Shown here piece after piece: positions 9,233 to 19,713 of a stretch of 64,000 nucleotides of DNA. A program made the translations under genes and the position numbers. The notes beneath the pieces were generated by a model, which did not search any database, was not told where the DNA came from, and was given only the letters and a program-made list of their open reading frames with translations. Every line of letters begins with the position of its first letter. Within the stretch, counting starts at the first letter, position 1. Source of the DNA: Pectinophora gossypiella (Eukaryota > Arthropoda > Insecta > Lepidoptera > Gelechiidae); assembly GCF_024362695.1 (NCBI RefSeq), contig NC_065405.1, positions 18,009,900 through 18,073,899 on the forward strand. Direction: 5' to 3'.

Positions 9233-9440
9233 ACTACTACTTTAACGGTTAATAATGTTGAAATGAACAAAATCCTCTGTCAGTTTTTCTGACTAACTAA
9301 TAATTGGATTATTACATTTTCAGTTCAATTGTATTATCGGGTGTTGTATAATATTTCATTAAAGGCCAATAAGTCAATTTGAATATACTTCGGTGATTTA
9401 TTATTACGTACATTTACTATTATAAATTGCGTTACTAGCG

Positions 9441-9565
9441 ATGAAGTTTGTGAGAAGCTGCAGTAGTTTTAGGCGGATGAGACGTTCGTTACCTATATAA
9501 AAATTTCAAAGTGTAACTATGTTACCTACTGAAGAAAGATTTTTATTAATTTGAATCTGAATTGG
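9441..9565 (+). mobile_element. LINE-U 3' end
   Basis: It shares GTGAGAAGCTGCAG, TTTTAGGCGGATGAGACGTT and GTAACTATGTTACCTACTGA with the copy at 23765-23955, and ends in a TTTGAATCTGAAT tail. Only the untranslated end is present. Confidence 0.7.
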
Positions 9566-9595
9566 AGGTGATTTAATAATAGCCGGGTCCCGCGG

Positions 9596-9876
9596 TAGAG
9601 TAGCTTGGTGTAGTATGCTCCATACCCCCTCCGGTTAATTGAATAGAATAGAAATCATTTATTTTAGATCTAAGTATTGGTATAACAGTAGGAGTGAACA
9701 TAGTAATTACAAACTTATTTCTAAAAAGGGACGTCAGCTCAGCAATATGTTGTGACACTCCGACATTGAGGGAGTGCCACAACACTGATTTTCAGCTGTG
9801 CCCCAATTGAGGGGAGGCCTGTGCCCAGCATGCAGCAGTGCGACGTATATAAGCTGTTTATGTATGTTATGTTGTA
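9596..9876 (+). mobile_element. SINE-E tail split by a LINE fragment
   Basis: The left part (GTATGCTCCATACCCCCTCC, GGTTAATTGA) and right part (AATTGAGGGGAGGCCTGTGC) form one SINE-E tail. AATTGA is repeated at 9637-9642 and 9805-9810 around a 162-bp insert. Confidence 0.75.
9643..9804 (-). mobile_element. LINE 3' fragment inserted in SINE-E
   Basis: On the minus strand this insert reads CAATGTCGGAGTGTCACAAC and ends in AATGATTTCTATTCTATTC, a simple-repeat 3' end. The short AATGGA-like duplication (AATTGA) at both sides supports insertion into a pre-existing SINE-E. Confidence 0.65.
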
Positions 9877-10079
9877 TTTGATGCAAAAATAAACTTTCCG
9901 TTGAGCCTTAGGTAAAAAATAAATAGTAAAACTGTTTCAATACGTAAAGTTACATAAACGAACTCAAAAAGATATTGTTTGTTTTTCACAGTAGTTTTCC
10001 AGGTTTTCAGTGAAACAATCACTGTTCCATTTCCGAAGTGAGTGGTAGCACATCAATCGTGCATAAAGATTAATTATGG

Positions 10080-10150
10080 CGGCATCGTTGTCGGTGTCTG
10101 GCCGCCATTACGGGCAGACCTGACAAATGGCTGCCGGCGCCACACCACTC
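10080..10150 (+). repeat. Dispersed repeat V, copy 1
   Basis: GGCAGACCTGACAAATGGC followed by CCGGCGCC matches the reverse complement of 37335-37400. The class is unknown and no coding frame is shared. Confidence 0.5.
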
Positions 10151-10356
10151 CTCACGCTGCAGAGACGTAGCTCTATCTACCATTTCCACTAGCGTCACAT
10201 ATTTTTGTAGATTATCTTCCGTTCTTCAAAACACGAAATTACTATGGAATTGCTTTGAGAAAGCAACCTGTGACGTCATAGAAAAAAAATTCGTTAAAAA
10301 CGTCATAAATAAGTTAAATAGAAAAAAAGAAAACGTAGAGAACGTATCGTTCGTTC

Positions 10357-10683
10357 TTACTTCTTATCGTGTGGGTTGTGAACTTGTGAGGTGGATGACC
10401 AACTTCATTAATCCTAGTGTTAGGGTTATTACTGAGCCGCCAAAGGCCCCTGACGTGTCTCATTTAAATACCTACTACGTACTTACATAGTAAGTTGTAA
10501 CCGGGACCAACGGCTTCCGAAGCACGGATCATCTTACTTTCGGACATTCAGGCGATCAGCCTGTAATGTCCTGACCAAACTAGGGATCACAAAGTGGTTT
10601 TTGGGATATGTCCCCTCCGGGATTCAAACCCCGGACCTCCAGATCTTGAGCACAACGCTCAACCACTGGACCACGGAGGCCGT
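10357..10683 (-). mobile_element. SINE-A, near full length
   Basis: Minus strand: head from 10683 (AACGGCCTCCGTGGTCCAGT), B-box-like region reading GGGGTTTGAATCCCGG, body, a core with a small deletion, and a tail ending at the TTCTTATCGTGTG side. Confidence 0.9.
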
Positions 10684-10715
10684 TATCTTCTATTGTAAAC
10701 GGCGACATGGCTCTC

Positions 10716-10836
10716 TACCTATTACGTTGGTCTAACAGAAAGCTCGATGAGGTGTGGATACTTAGTTCGTCTTGCGATGGATTTACCTCTGACTACCCCA
10801 ATTCGCTTATAGTGGTGAGCTTATGTTGTTAATATA
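10716..10836 (+). mobile_element. SINE-C tail fragment
   Basis: It reads TAACAGAAAGCTCGATGAGG, then CTTGCGATGGATTTACCTCT and GGTGAGCTTATG. It matches the tail of the full copy at 33728-33982. Confidence 0.7.
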
Positions 10837-10859
10837 CTGCAGTTTACATACCCTTACGA

Positions 10860-11006
10860 GCAGACTGAGCCGAGGTTCGCGCCCAACTGGACTAACCAAG
10901 CACCCTGAAGGCTGTTGTCTTAAATTTTGAGAACCCTCGCTACTCATTTGTCCGGTAGTTAATGCCAGTAGCGGCAAATCTACAATAAGTCACGTCGAAA
11001 TAAAAG
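10860..11006 (+). mobile_element. LINE-P 3' fragment
   Basis: Matches 7640-7787: TGAGCCGAGGTTCGCGCCCA, GGCTGTTGTCTTAAA, GGCAAATCTACAATAAGTCA, ending CACGTCGAAATAAAA. It is 5'-truncated and somewhat diverged. Confidence 0.75.
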
Positions 11007-11199
11007 CAGTCCTGACTAATACCGATAAAAAGTTCGCAAGTACTCTTTACAAATGGCGGACGAAGCCCAACCGTCGTCGCATGCCAGCCGCCGCTACTGC
11101 TGCACGCTCAAAACTCCGCTTTACCCATCATGTCTTTGTTAGTTATTATGACTTATTTGCTTTTAGGTATTCGTATTTTTCGACGTATTAAAGTTTATA

Positions 11200-11329
11200 C
11201 ATTGTTTTAAGTTTACGCGGTTATTATCATAATTAAAGCACATAATAACGGGTTCTTACCGCGTTTAAATGAGAGTCTCATATCCTCATTTAAACGCGGT
11301 AAGAACCCGTTATTATGTGCTTTAATTAT
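11200..11329 (-). mobile_element. FB-R foldback element, 130 bp with 45-bp perfect arms
   Basis: Arms 11229-11273 and 11285-11329 are perfect inverted repeats (45 bp) around an 11-nt loop. Read on the minus strand, a further 29 bp ends in CGTAAACTTAAAACAATGT. The flanks repeat TAAAGTTT(A/G)TA at 11189-11199 and 11330-11340, an 11-bp target duplication with one mismatch. Other copies lie at 55696-55970, 62695-62813 and 165-238. Confidence 0.85.
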
Positions 11330-11481
11330 TAAAGTTTGTAGTTGGTGTAAGATATGGAATAGAAATGTGTGTAAATATTCAATTTTACTACAACTGCCTG
11401 CTATAATGTATGCGTATCTGAGAGCTGTTTCTACCTAGAAATACAAAGGTAAAAATATTATTATTGTGTACCATTACAGAC

Positions 11482-11800
11482 GACCTCCGTGGTCCAGTCC
11501 CTCGTTCAAATCCCGGTGGGGACATATTACAAAAATCATTTGTGATTTTTGTGATTCCTAATTTGGTTAGGACATTACAGGCTGATCACCTGATTGCCCG
11601 CAAAGTCAGATGATCCGTGCTTCGGAAGTCACGTTACGCCTTTGGTCTCGGTTACTACTTACTAATGTAAGTTAGTAGTTGAACTGACGTTACATGAGCC
11701 ATGTCAGGGGCCTTTGGCGGCTCAATAGTAACTCTGACACCAGGGTTGATGGGGTTGGTAATCCACCTCACAACCTACACTATAAAAGATGGAATATAAT
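11482..11800 (+). mobile_element. SINE-A with a deletion in the head
   Basis: It starts GACCTCCGTGGTCCAGT. The middle of the tRNA-like head is missing before CCCTCGTTCAAATCCCGG. The rest runs through the core to CACCTCACAACCTACAC at the 3' end. Confidence 0.85.
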
Positions 11801-12364
11801 GTATGTTCATTATGTTTTCACTTAGTGAATAATATGGAGAGTTGCAAACAGGAAATATATTTTTTTATGTTTTTGTAGCTGATGACATTCCCTACTTACC
11901 TGGTTAAATGGAGAATTGATAAATACATTATATGTATTAAAAAAGAATGTATTATTAAAAAAACAGCTACCATAGCACGCGTAACTTTAAAACGAGAAAC
12001 GTGCAATATTATCAGTTAAAACCACATTGCGGGGAATCGAATTATCCTACTGTAGAAATAGTACAAAGTTTTATCTCGTTCATTCAACTGATTGCGACTT
12101 TTCAATATCCTGAAATGGAAAGAGCTTGGCCTCCTTTGAAGCACTCTTCAAGAAATAACTTTAATAAACTACCTACTTACTACTTGCGGAGTGATTTATG
12201 AGACAAGCTGTAATATTCTGTTTCATGTGACATATAGGTACATTCGCTTTAAAGCTAATAATCCGATATGTAAACGTCTAAACACATAAGTTTAGTGTGC
12301 ATACACACACCAAACTTGATGTCCCGAGCTACACGTCAATGCCATCGTATACCTATTTTTATTC
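11801..12364. other. Unassigned stretch
   Basis: AT-rich sequence with a 66-codon plus ORF at 12001-12201. No recognisable motif or repeat was found. Confidence 0.35.
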
Positions 12365-12470
12365 ATTTTATTGTGTCTATTTATTTATTTATTTATTTAT
12401 TTGTACACAATAAAACAGACACAAGAAACATACAAAGAAAACAGATAGTACAGTAGAAACAGGTAGTAGT
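12365..12470 (-). repeat. LINE 3' tail with (ATTT)n
   Basis: Six ATTT units at about 12381-12404 are followed by TGTACACAATAAAACAGACA. In minus orientation this is a LINE 3' untranslated end with an (AAAT)n tail. (GTA)n lies at 12465-12478. Confidence 0.55.
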
Positions 12471-12499
12471 AGTAGTAGTGTCCATGTTCTATTTTGTTG

Positions 12500-12740
12500 A
12501 AGCAGCGTGGTGGAGTATGCTCCATACGCCCTCCAGTTTATTGAGGGGAGGCGTGCGCGCAGCAGTAGGATGTACAGTCATGAGCAATATTATGTACCCA
12601 CTTTAGAACCCTGTCGCACTATCATATTTGACATTTAATGAGACTTATGGTTTTATTTGTCAATAACCTTAATGGGACATGGTTTCAAAGTATCATATTA
12701 ATACTCATGACCGTATATAGGCTGTTTATGTCTTTTATCA
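12500..12740 (+). mobile_element. SINE-E tail split by MITE-J
   Basis: The left part AGCAGCGTGGTGGAGTATGC to AGCAGTAGGATGTA and the right part TATAGGCTGTTTATG form one SINE-E tail. Other copies read GACGTATATAGGCTG at this point, so the insertion site is a TA. Confidence 0.8.
12575..12713. mobile_element. MITE-J copy 2, intact 139 bp
   Basis: The ends are CAGTCATGAGCAATATTATG and inverted ATATTAATACTCATGACCG, with TA at 12573-12574 and 12714-12715. Insertion into SINE-E fixes its borders exactly. It has no ORF. Confidence 0.9.
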
Positions 12741-12744
12741 TTTT

Positions 12745-13449
12745 GCCATCACAGTGTTACCAAATTTACTGGTATCAACAACATGGTAAGGACTTTATTA
12801 TTGAAAATGAATTGAATGACAAGACAGGAGTGTATTTATATCCACATATTATATCCGTCAGCTATGTTTAAGTTCCATGTGTAGGTAAGTGGGACAGTCT
12901 ATTGTCATTGACCGAAAACAAAGTCTGGAAGCTGCAATAAATGACTGACGTAACTAGTTACTTTCATCATTTTTACATCATTTAATATTTTTACCTAGCA
13001 CATTATATAAATATCATTAAAACTGTAAGTAAGCATTTTACTCTTAATTCAAATTTTAAAAATATGAATTTAGTAATTTATTTTGCACCTAGTGGGGACA
13101 TGACGTCATCAGGCTAATGATGATGAAGAATACCAGGCGTACTATGTTATTATACCATCGTCAATGGAAGTGGTTTTCCATAAAGCATGACCTCAGCAGG
13201 CACAATCCGACTAAGATCCATTACCCGTCGAGGGTTGTGAAGGCCGACCGCTGACGGTCAGTTGACAAATGGTCGGGTTATACGCCTACCGTGACGGGCG
13301 TGACTGGTGAGACAGGTCGTCAGTCGTCATGGTTGCTTAGTGTTACAATTTGGGTTAAATAGGTATAGAGGTTGACACTACAAATATTCTGTTTCGCTTC
13401 AAGATAAGGTACTTAAATTATCTCGCATGTATGCATTTAAGTCTCTACT
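12745..13449. other. Unassigned stretch
   Basis: A somewhat GC-richer part at 13190-13330 has several ACGGTCAGT/GACGGGCGTG-like words but no exon frame. No known repeats were identified. Confidence 0.35.
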
Positions 13450-13556
13450 TCTCTAGGGCCCTATCTCACTAGGACAGCGTGGTTGGTGGCGCATCTTATG
13501 TAGTTGCACATGCCTCGCCTGGTGTCTTGTTGGGTGCGCAACGGTGTCCTGGGGCT
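13450..13556. repeat. Dispersed repeat H, copy 1
   Basis: AGGGCCCTATCTCACTAG is followed by GCGTGGTTGGTGGCGC and later GGTGCGCAAC. The same order of words occurs at 27836-27965 and 43268-43392. It is possibly a MITE, but I could not fix both ends. Confidence 0.5.
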
Positions 13557-13559
13557 TTA

Positions 13560-14698
13560 ACAAAGTTGCAAAAGATGAGAATTGACAGTGATAGTGATAA
13601 AAATGTATGGGATTGACATGTCACCTGTCGATTATAGAAAGAAAGAAACAGTTATTACTCCCGGACACCACAGACGCAGACAGACAGGTACATTACATTC
13701 AACACAGGACAGAAACCACACGGAAATCAATACACAAAAAAGAAAAGAACACCAAGATCAAAGATCATTGAAAAAAAAGAAAAACAAATCAAAATCATAA
13801 AAAAATAACAGTAAGTATTCACAGAATCACAATCGTTATAACTTCGTTAATACCCCTGGTGCGATACGGCCTTAAGATTTAAACGATAACTAACAGTAGT
13901 TGGCAAGATGTAATCCTTAGGTAATTTGTAGTTAGTGGTAACTTGCAGAAATATTAAGGTAAGTAGTTTGGGGAGGAATGACGTAATCATAATAATCGTG
14001 TGTTGCGACTAACGAACGTTGTTTATTGCCATTCAATTTCGATAATATGCACTTTTTCGACAATTTTTTTGAAAGTTGTTGCACTGTGTGCGATGGAGTG
14101 AAGAATGCGTATTTTATTTATTCAATTTTCTTATAATAAAAACATTTTCTTTTCTTTTCGTGAGTACAAACAAATAAAAAGCGTTCTTTTTTAATAATTC
14201 TTATTCTTTATTTTTAAAATTGATTTATAAAGTTTTGGCTAAAATAAGACTTTATTTTGCAGGTAAAAAAAAATACTTCCAACGAAACTAGTACCTAAGG
14301 CACTTACAAAAATCACTTGTTTATGAGTTTTATTTATTATCACTCGTATCCTTACGTGACACGCAGTGTAAACACAGTCTGAGAACTCCATTACTTTTAT
14401 TATACCTTTAGATAAGTTTTAATACTATAACACAAATAGATGACCACTTTCAAGACCTTTTACAGTAATATTATCAGGCTTACTACACCACTTTTGTGAG
14501 CGTCTGTATCTGCCGTGCCATCTAAACTTTACTCAGTGGTTGTAAAGTCCATATTCGAGTAAATAGTGCCTGGGTGCGCGTTCCGTAGGTGTAATTAAAA
14601 CAAGAGGGCGCACATTTTATTGCGAGCGGTAATTCCCGGCAAAACTGCTGTTTTCACACACTGTGCACCGGGGATGTACGGACGGATTTTGTGTTCTT
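13560..14698. other. Unassigned stretch
   Basis: AT-rich with short ORFs only. One of them (72 codons, 13582-13800) is a lysine-rich, low-complexity reading. No repeat family or exon was recognised. Confidence 0.35.
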
Positions 14699-14790
14699 AC
14701 ATACATACACAAACTCTCGTTCGTAATTAATGAGATGGGTAGATCCATAGTCCGCAGGAAACTTGCAGACACTCTTGACACAAACAGGGT
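14699..14790 (-). repeat. LINE 3' tail fragment
   Basis: TTACATACATACACAAACTC is followed by TGAGATGGGTAGATCCATAG. Related in layout to 8745-8812 and 17157-17225. Confidence 0.45.
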
Positions 14791-14927
14791 GGGCTCAAAC
14801 ATTGAGATCCAAAACGAAAATTAACCAAAAGGTCTCTTAAACGAAACACAAACGGGTCGCAGGTTCGATTCTCGAACAGGTCAAATATATAGGAAACAAA
14901 CAGTAGAGTGTTTGTCTACAAATCAAT

Positions 14928-15225
14928 CTTCTTCTTCTTCTATCGTGTCGGTTGTGAGGTGGAGTACCAACCTCATTAAACCTGGTGTCAGGGTTACTAT
15001 TGAGCCGCCAAAGGCCCCTGACATGACTCATGTAACGACTACCTACTTACATCAGTAAGTAGTAACCGGAACGACGGCTTAACGCGCCTTCCGAAGCATG
15101 GATCAGCTTACTTTCGGACAATCTGGTGATCAGCCAGTAATGTCCTAACCAAGTTAGGGATCACAAAGTAATTTTTGTGATATGTCTCCACCAGGAATCG
15201 ACCACTGGACCACGGAGGTCGTCAA
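14928..15225 (-). mobile_element. SINE-A, minus strand
   Basis: The tail TTCTTCTTCTTCTATCGTGT at 14930 runs through the core to the head end CCACTGGACCACGGAGGTC at about 15223. Part of the B-box region of the head is deleted. Confidence 0.9.
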
Positions 15226-15250
15226 CACACACAAGTACAAATCAATGAGA

Positions 15251-15305
15251 AGAGGTTTGTGCCCAGGCAGGTAGGTCCTATGTCCCATGCACATACATAA
15301 ACAGT
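15251..15305 (+). mobile_element. SINE-E tail remnant
   Basis: GAGGTTTGTGCCCAGGCAGG, then ATGTCCCATG and ACATACATAAAC, resemble a worn SINE-E tail. Confidence 0.35.
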
Positions 15306-16097
15306 TTCTATACTTCCCACTCTGTGTTTACGCAGGTACCTAAGTAGTGAATACCGTCTGAGATTAACTAAAAATAAAAATACAACTGACAAATGTACAG
15401 TAATTCTAATTTCTTAATGTCTTTAGACAATAAATCGTAATTCCAAATACAAACGAATGCCTATTTCCTTATTTAAAAAATACTATTATTTATCATGTAT
15501 CAAAATTTGAATTCAGAACCGAGTAGGTACTTTATTGTTAATTGAAACTCCCTTAGTCCCGGAGTTTTATAGTCTTGATATACCGTGATTAGAACCCGAT
15601 ATTGTGTATTTCAATGATGTTAATAACAGCGTAAACCTAAGACAATACTTTATTGTTGTTTTGTTCACTATGAACATGGAAATTAGCGTTCGTTTGTGTT
15701 CGGAAATGCGATGGTTTCCGGGGGACATTAAGGAAATGGAAGCACTGTACAATAGAATAGCGTTCCGTATATTTTTGTGCGAAGCGGAATGCTTTACGCT
15801 AGAGTTTAAAGTTGCGTGCGTGTACCCGCGTAACGAGTGCCTCTTGTACCGCGCGCACTTCACGTCTCCGTCGCTACGCCTGTCTCACGGTTTTACATTT
15901 TATGTATTTAGTTAATGCTATTCACCTACCTCATTTATTTATTTATCATTGTTCTAGAACTATCTTTACAAGACTATCCCAATACAATAGTTCACTAGAA
16001 ATATACATAATTAAGTATACAAATCTTAAAGTAGGAGCAATTAATTATATAGTACATAGCATGTAACATATAAGGTGAGGTAAGGTGTAATTGAAAT
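15306..16097. other. Unassigned stretch with opposing 100-codon ORFs
   Basis: Overlapping ORFs on the two strands (plus 15604-15915, minus 15863-15567) are similar in length, and neither shows a recognisable domain, splice context or codon bias. I treat them as chance. Confidence 0.35.
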
Positions 16098-16425
16098 CGG
16101 CCTCCTTGGTCCAGTGGTTGATCGTTGGGCTCACGACCTAAAAACCCCGGGTTCGAATCCCGGTGGGGACATATCACAAAAAAAAACACTATGTGATCTC
16201 TAGTTTGGTTACGACATTACAGGTTGATCACCTGATTGTCCAAAAGTAAGATGATCCGTGCTTCGGAAGGCACGTTAAGCCGTTGGTTAGCTCTTGTAAC
16301 GACTGCATACTTAAATCAGTAAGTGATGTAAGTATGTAGTCGTTACAAGAGCTATGTCAGGGGCCTTTGGCGGCTCAGTAATACCTAATCCTGACGTCAG
16401 ATAAGATCATAAGAAGAAGAATGAA
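16098..16425 (+). mobile_element. SINE-A, full length
   Basis: The head CGGCCTCCTTGGTCCAGTGG is followed by the B-box GGGTTCGAATCCCGGTGGGG, the core GTGCTTCGGAAGGCACGTTA at about 16258, and the tail ending ATAAGAAGAAGAA. The middle of the tail contains a local inverted duplication around ACTTACATCA. Confidence 0.9.
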
Positions 16426-16439
16426 ATAGGTAATTACAT

Positions 16440-17156
16440 TAATTCAGTCGACTGTAGTGTGTATAATTCTTAAAACCTATATAGCATTACGCCTATTATC
16501 CCCGAAGAGGAGGGAGTATTATACTATACTACTTACATTCTCTATTCGTTAGCTATATTTTATATCCATATAATAGGGATGAGCCTATAATTCCTATAGA
16601 CAAAGAACCCGTAGATACTGTATAAGACCTAAGTAAACATGTATGTAACGTGATATCGCGAAATTTGCTTAATGTTAACCCCGTTTTGGCTAGGCCTTAG
16701 TTTGTATAGCCAAAGTGATATCGGGTGCACAACCCTCAGCTTCCTATTTATTTGGAAAAGTACAAAATTCTATCCGCGGCAAATCTACAAAAATGCACGT
16801 CAAAAAAGCAGCTAGTTTAAAAATATAAAATTATTTTTTGCAAAATTCACGAGATGAAATATTGTGGGTATATTTTATTTTGTTTGCGAAGCGCTTCAGT
16901 TTACAATGGCCTCTCAAAATATTTTATATGAAACCCCTTTTAAAATATGACCTGACGGATTAAATTCAACCCAGTATAAGTATATAGAAAATCAACAAGA
17001 GGATAGTGTGTGATGTATCAACCAGATAACAATGAGTAAAAATCACTCCAAAATAAAATAAAAACATCAGGCTTAAAAATTAAACCATGTTTTCCGTTTC
17101 AAGTTGCGTTATAAGTAATTATAAAAAAAACACTATTATACATCTACGTCAATAAT
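16440..17156. other. Unassigned stretch with a LINE-P tail scrap
   Basis: At 16775-16812, CGGCAAATCTACAAAAATGC followed by ACGTCAAAAAA matches the last 40 bp of LINE-P. The rest is AT-rich with no recognised element. Confidence 0.4.
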
Positions 17157-17225
17157 TTGAATACATGGATACTCACGCCCATGATCCCTACAGGGTGGAA
17201 AGAGCAATCGTCATAAGATGATAAA
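17157..17225 (-). repeat. LINE 3' tail fragment
   Basis: ACATGGATACTCACGCCCAT, then GATCCCTACAGGGTGGAAAG, resemble the tail type at 8745-8812. Confidence 0.45.
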
Positions 17226-17599
17226 AGTTGTATTGAACGATCATCTAACTCTAAGGATTTAGTTAGCCAAATTATGTCTGTTTTGACTTATTTATCCCTC
17301 AGATAGCATTCACTAAGTACTTCATCCATACTTTCCAGCTAATCAGCACGTTTTTACACGTTCTTAATATCCCATAAAATGGAATCCCACACAAGACATA
17401 ACTGTTAAAAAGGCGGACCAGTTCAGTGACTTTATTTATATACGTATATACTTAGTCAATGGGTTTATTGAGTTTAAAATCGTATTGAAATCGAGTCTAA
17501 TGCCAAGTTTAAATACACTTTACCATACACTCTACTTGAAATAGGAATGGTTATGGGTGTGAATAAATCTTCGTTAAAAGTATAATTCTAAATATATTG

Positions 17600-17777
17600 C
17601 AAAAGCGGTATATAAAGCGAAATTTGATGGTAGGGCTGGCAGAGGAAGACCGAGAAGGACTTAGGAGGAAGGACGAAGGAGGAAGCAAGAGAAGTGTGTC
17701 AGGATCGAAGCAAATGGAATTCTATAGTCTCTGCTTACCCCGGTGGGAAATAGGCGTGAGTTTATGTATGTATGTCT
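17600..17777 (+). mobile_element. LINE-G1 3' end with internal deletion
   Basis: AAAGCGGTATATAAAGCGAA begins the C-terminal coding part (AVYKAKFDGRAGRGRPRRT by family alignment). A deletion joins it to GAGGAAGCAAGAGAAGTGTG. The 3' end CCCCGGTGGGAAATAGGCGT is intact to TATGTATGT. Confidence 0.8.
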
Positions 17778-18170
17778 AAATATATAAATTACTTACTTTT
17801 TAAATTTGAACCAGCCGGGTTTTCTTGAAATAAAACTCGATTTCTGTATGCATTAGACTTGTTTTGTATTAAAGCCGTGACGAAAACCATACAGAGCTGT
17901 AGATTTAGCTATGAAACACGTTCTACGCGCTCTTAATGTTGCAGAAGTTTTAATGTAAAGCGCAATTACGAAGCTTCCTTCCCTTTAATGATATATTCCA
18001 TTGAGTTCAATGCTACACTTGGTTCAATTTTCATTATGCTCGTTGGTAATCGTCAGAGTAATTAAGGTGGTTATAAACTTCCGAGACGAATGTTTACCTA
18101 CTCTTCTTACAATATGAACAACGGTTATATAATTGCTTTAGTTTAATGGAACTTGACGACGCGTAATTTA
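17778..18170. other. Unassigned stretch
   Basis: AT-rich, without a recognised repeat or exon. Confidence 0.35.
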
Positions 18171-18485
18171 ACAGCCTCCATGGTCTAGTGGTTGGAGCTT
18201 AGGCTCACGATCTGGAGGACCGGGTTCGATTCCCGACGGGGACATTGTCGGAATCACTTTGTGAGACTGTCCTATGTTTGGTAACGACTTTACAGGCTTG
18301 AATCAATAAGTTGATTCCACGTTAAGGGCACGTTAAACCGTGGATCCCGGCTATTAGCCGTAAAAAATACCTCCACCAACCCGCAGTGGAGCAGCGTGGT
18401 GGGGTATGCTCCATACCCCCTCCGGTTTATTAATGGGAGGCCTGTGCCCAGCAGTGGGACGTACATAGGCTATTTATGTAATATG
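18171..18485 (+). mobile_element. SINE-E, full length
   Basis: The tRNA-like head CAGCCTCCATGGTCTAGTGG is followed by the B-box GGGTTCGATTCCCGACGGGG, a worn form of the shared SINE core (GGGCACGTTAAACCG) and the SINE-E tail GGTATGCTCCATACCCCCTC to CTATTTATGT. This copy shows that the tail fragments elsewhere belong to a tRNA-derived SINE. Confidence 0.85.
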
Positions 18486-18499
18486 ACGACGCGACATTA

Positions 18500-18842
18500 C
18501 GAGCAAAGCGTAGAGCAAGGGCAGGGCGAAATGTTAGTCGATTTTTTGAACCCTCATAACTCATAAACGCAGGCAAGCCCTACATCTTGCCTAATGCGTA
18601 GGATTTGTAAACGTATACGTATAAGACGTATACATTGCCTCTTAAAAGATTTAGTGATCTTATGCAATCGACTGACATGTAAAGCATGTTTATTTCTATT
18701 CCGGGTATTAACAATATGCCGATCACTATTTTTTCCCAAGATGTTTTTTAACATGTTTTGTGTTTCGGACAACCTTTATTCCTACTGTACGATATACCCG
18801 AGACTATCAGCACTACTTAATAGAGAACTTTACGTAAACTTT
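18500..18842. other. Unassigned stretch under a 168-codon ORF
   Basis: The longest ORF of the window (plus 18594-19100) starts here, but its second half lies in dispersed repeat L. The first half is basic and low in information, with no domain that I recognise. Confidence 0.35.
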
Positions 18843-18990
18843 TTCTATTCTATTCTATTCTATAGAACGGACACTCTACGCCCCGCACCAATTCGAACCG
18901 AAATTCGAATCGGCGCCGAACTAGATTTACCTCACCCCCGCGCTGGATCTCACTTCAGTCTAAATGGCCGTGTTTGTCTCGTTCGCTTTA
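18843..18990 (+). repeat. Dispersed repeat family L, copy 2
   Basis: A (TTCTA)4 run is followed by GAACGGACACTCTACGCCCC and later CTAGATTTACCTCACCCCCG. It shares this order with 23470-23660 and, inverted, with 1380-1530. Confidence 0.6.
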
Positions 18991-18999
18991 ATCTAAAGA

Positions 19000-19462
19000 A
19001 AGTAAATAAAATGAAACGCCAAAAAAACAAAGAAAACAAATTCATCCAAATTACGTTCATCTCGTTTCATATACCTCGTACAGGTAATCAAAATGCCTAA
19101 ACATATTCACATTGTATATTACTAAAAGTAAGCGAGCTCACCCCGACTAACCTACAGGAAATAATGCCTTAACACGTCACAAATTGAATGCGGGAATAAA
19201 AACATAAATAAACGTGGCGGTAAAACAGCTGTAAACGGGTTATGAGAAGAGTTAGGGCTCCGAGGGTGCTACGAGGGGGCTACGAGGAGGCTAGGCCCCC
19301 CGACTACCGAGTTAATGAGGGATCTTATTACAACCGTACCAAATATAGGTCCTATTAGGTTCATAACCAAGTGTTAGAATAATTTCGTACATCATCGTCG
19401 TCTAAGAGAGAAAACAACGGGAAGCGCCTTTTTCAAAAATTTTATTTTGATGTGATTTTTTG
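19000..19462. other. Unassigned stretch with a short tandem array
   Basis: At 19258-19296 about three units of GGGGCTACGAG-like sequence occur in tandem. No gene or mobile element was recognised in the remainder. Confidence 0.4.
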
Positions 19463-19713
19463 GCCTCTGTGGTCTAGTGGTTGAGCGTTGGACTCAAGAT
19501 CCGGAGGCCCCGGGTGCGAATCCCGGTGGAGACTAATCACAAAAATCACTTTGTGATCACGCATGTTAAGCCGTTGGTTTCGGTTACTATTTACTGATGT
19601 ACGTACGTAGTCGTTACTTGAGTCGCGTTAGGGGCCTTTGGCGGCTCAACAATAACCCAGACACCAGGGTTGATGAGATTGGTCATCCACCTCACAACCC
19701 ACACGATAGAAGA
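19463..19713 (+). mobile_element. SINE-A with internal deletion
   Basis: The head GGCCTCTGTGGTCTAGTGG and B-box region GCGAATCCCGGTGGAG are present. About 70 bp before the core are missing. The tail runs to CACCTCACAACCCACACG and GATAGAAGAC. Confidence 0.9.

Noticed and set aside
13582..13800. 72-codon lysine-rich ORF
   Set aside because: Low-complexity AAA/AAG/ACA codons in AT-rich DNA, with no motif.
15567..15915. Opposing ~100-codon ORFs
   Set aside because: They overlap on both strands, with no recognisable domain in either. Most likely chance in this composition.
16098..16170. tRNA genes at the heads of SINE-A, -B, -C, -D and -E copies
   Set aside because: A- and B-box-like words are present, but each head is followed by a SINE body and the acceptor arms do not pair, so these are tRNA-derived SINE heads, not tRNA genes.
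18594..19100. Longest ORF in the window (168 codons, plus)
   Set aside because: Its second half is dispersed repeat L, the first half is a basic low-information reading, and no domain, splice context or conservation supports it.
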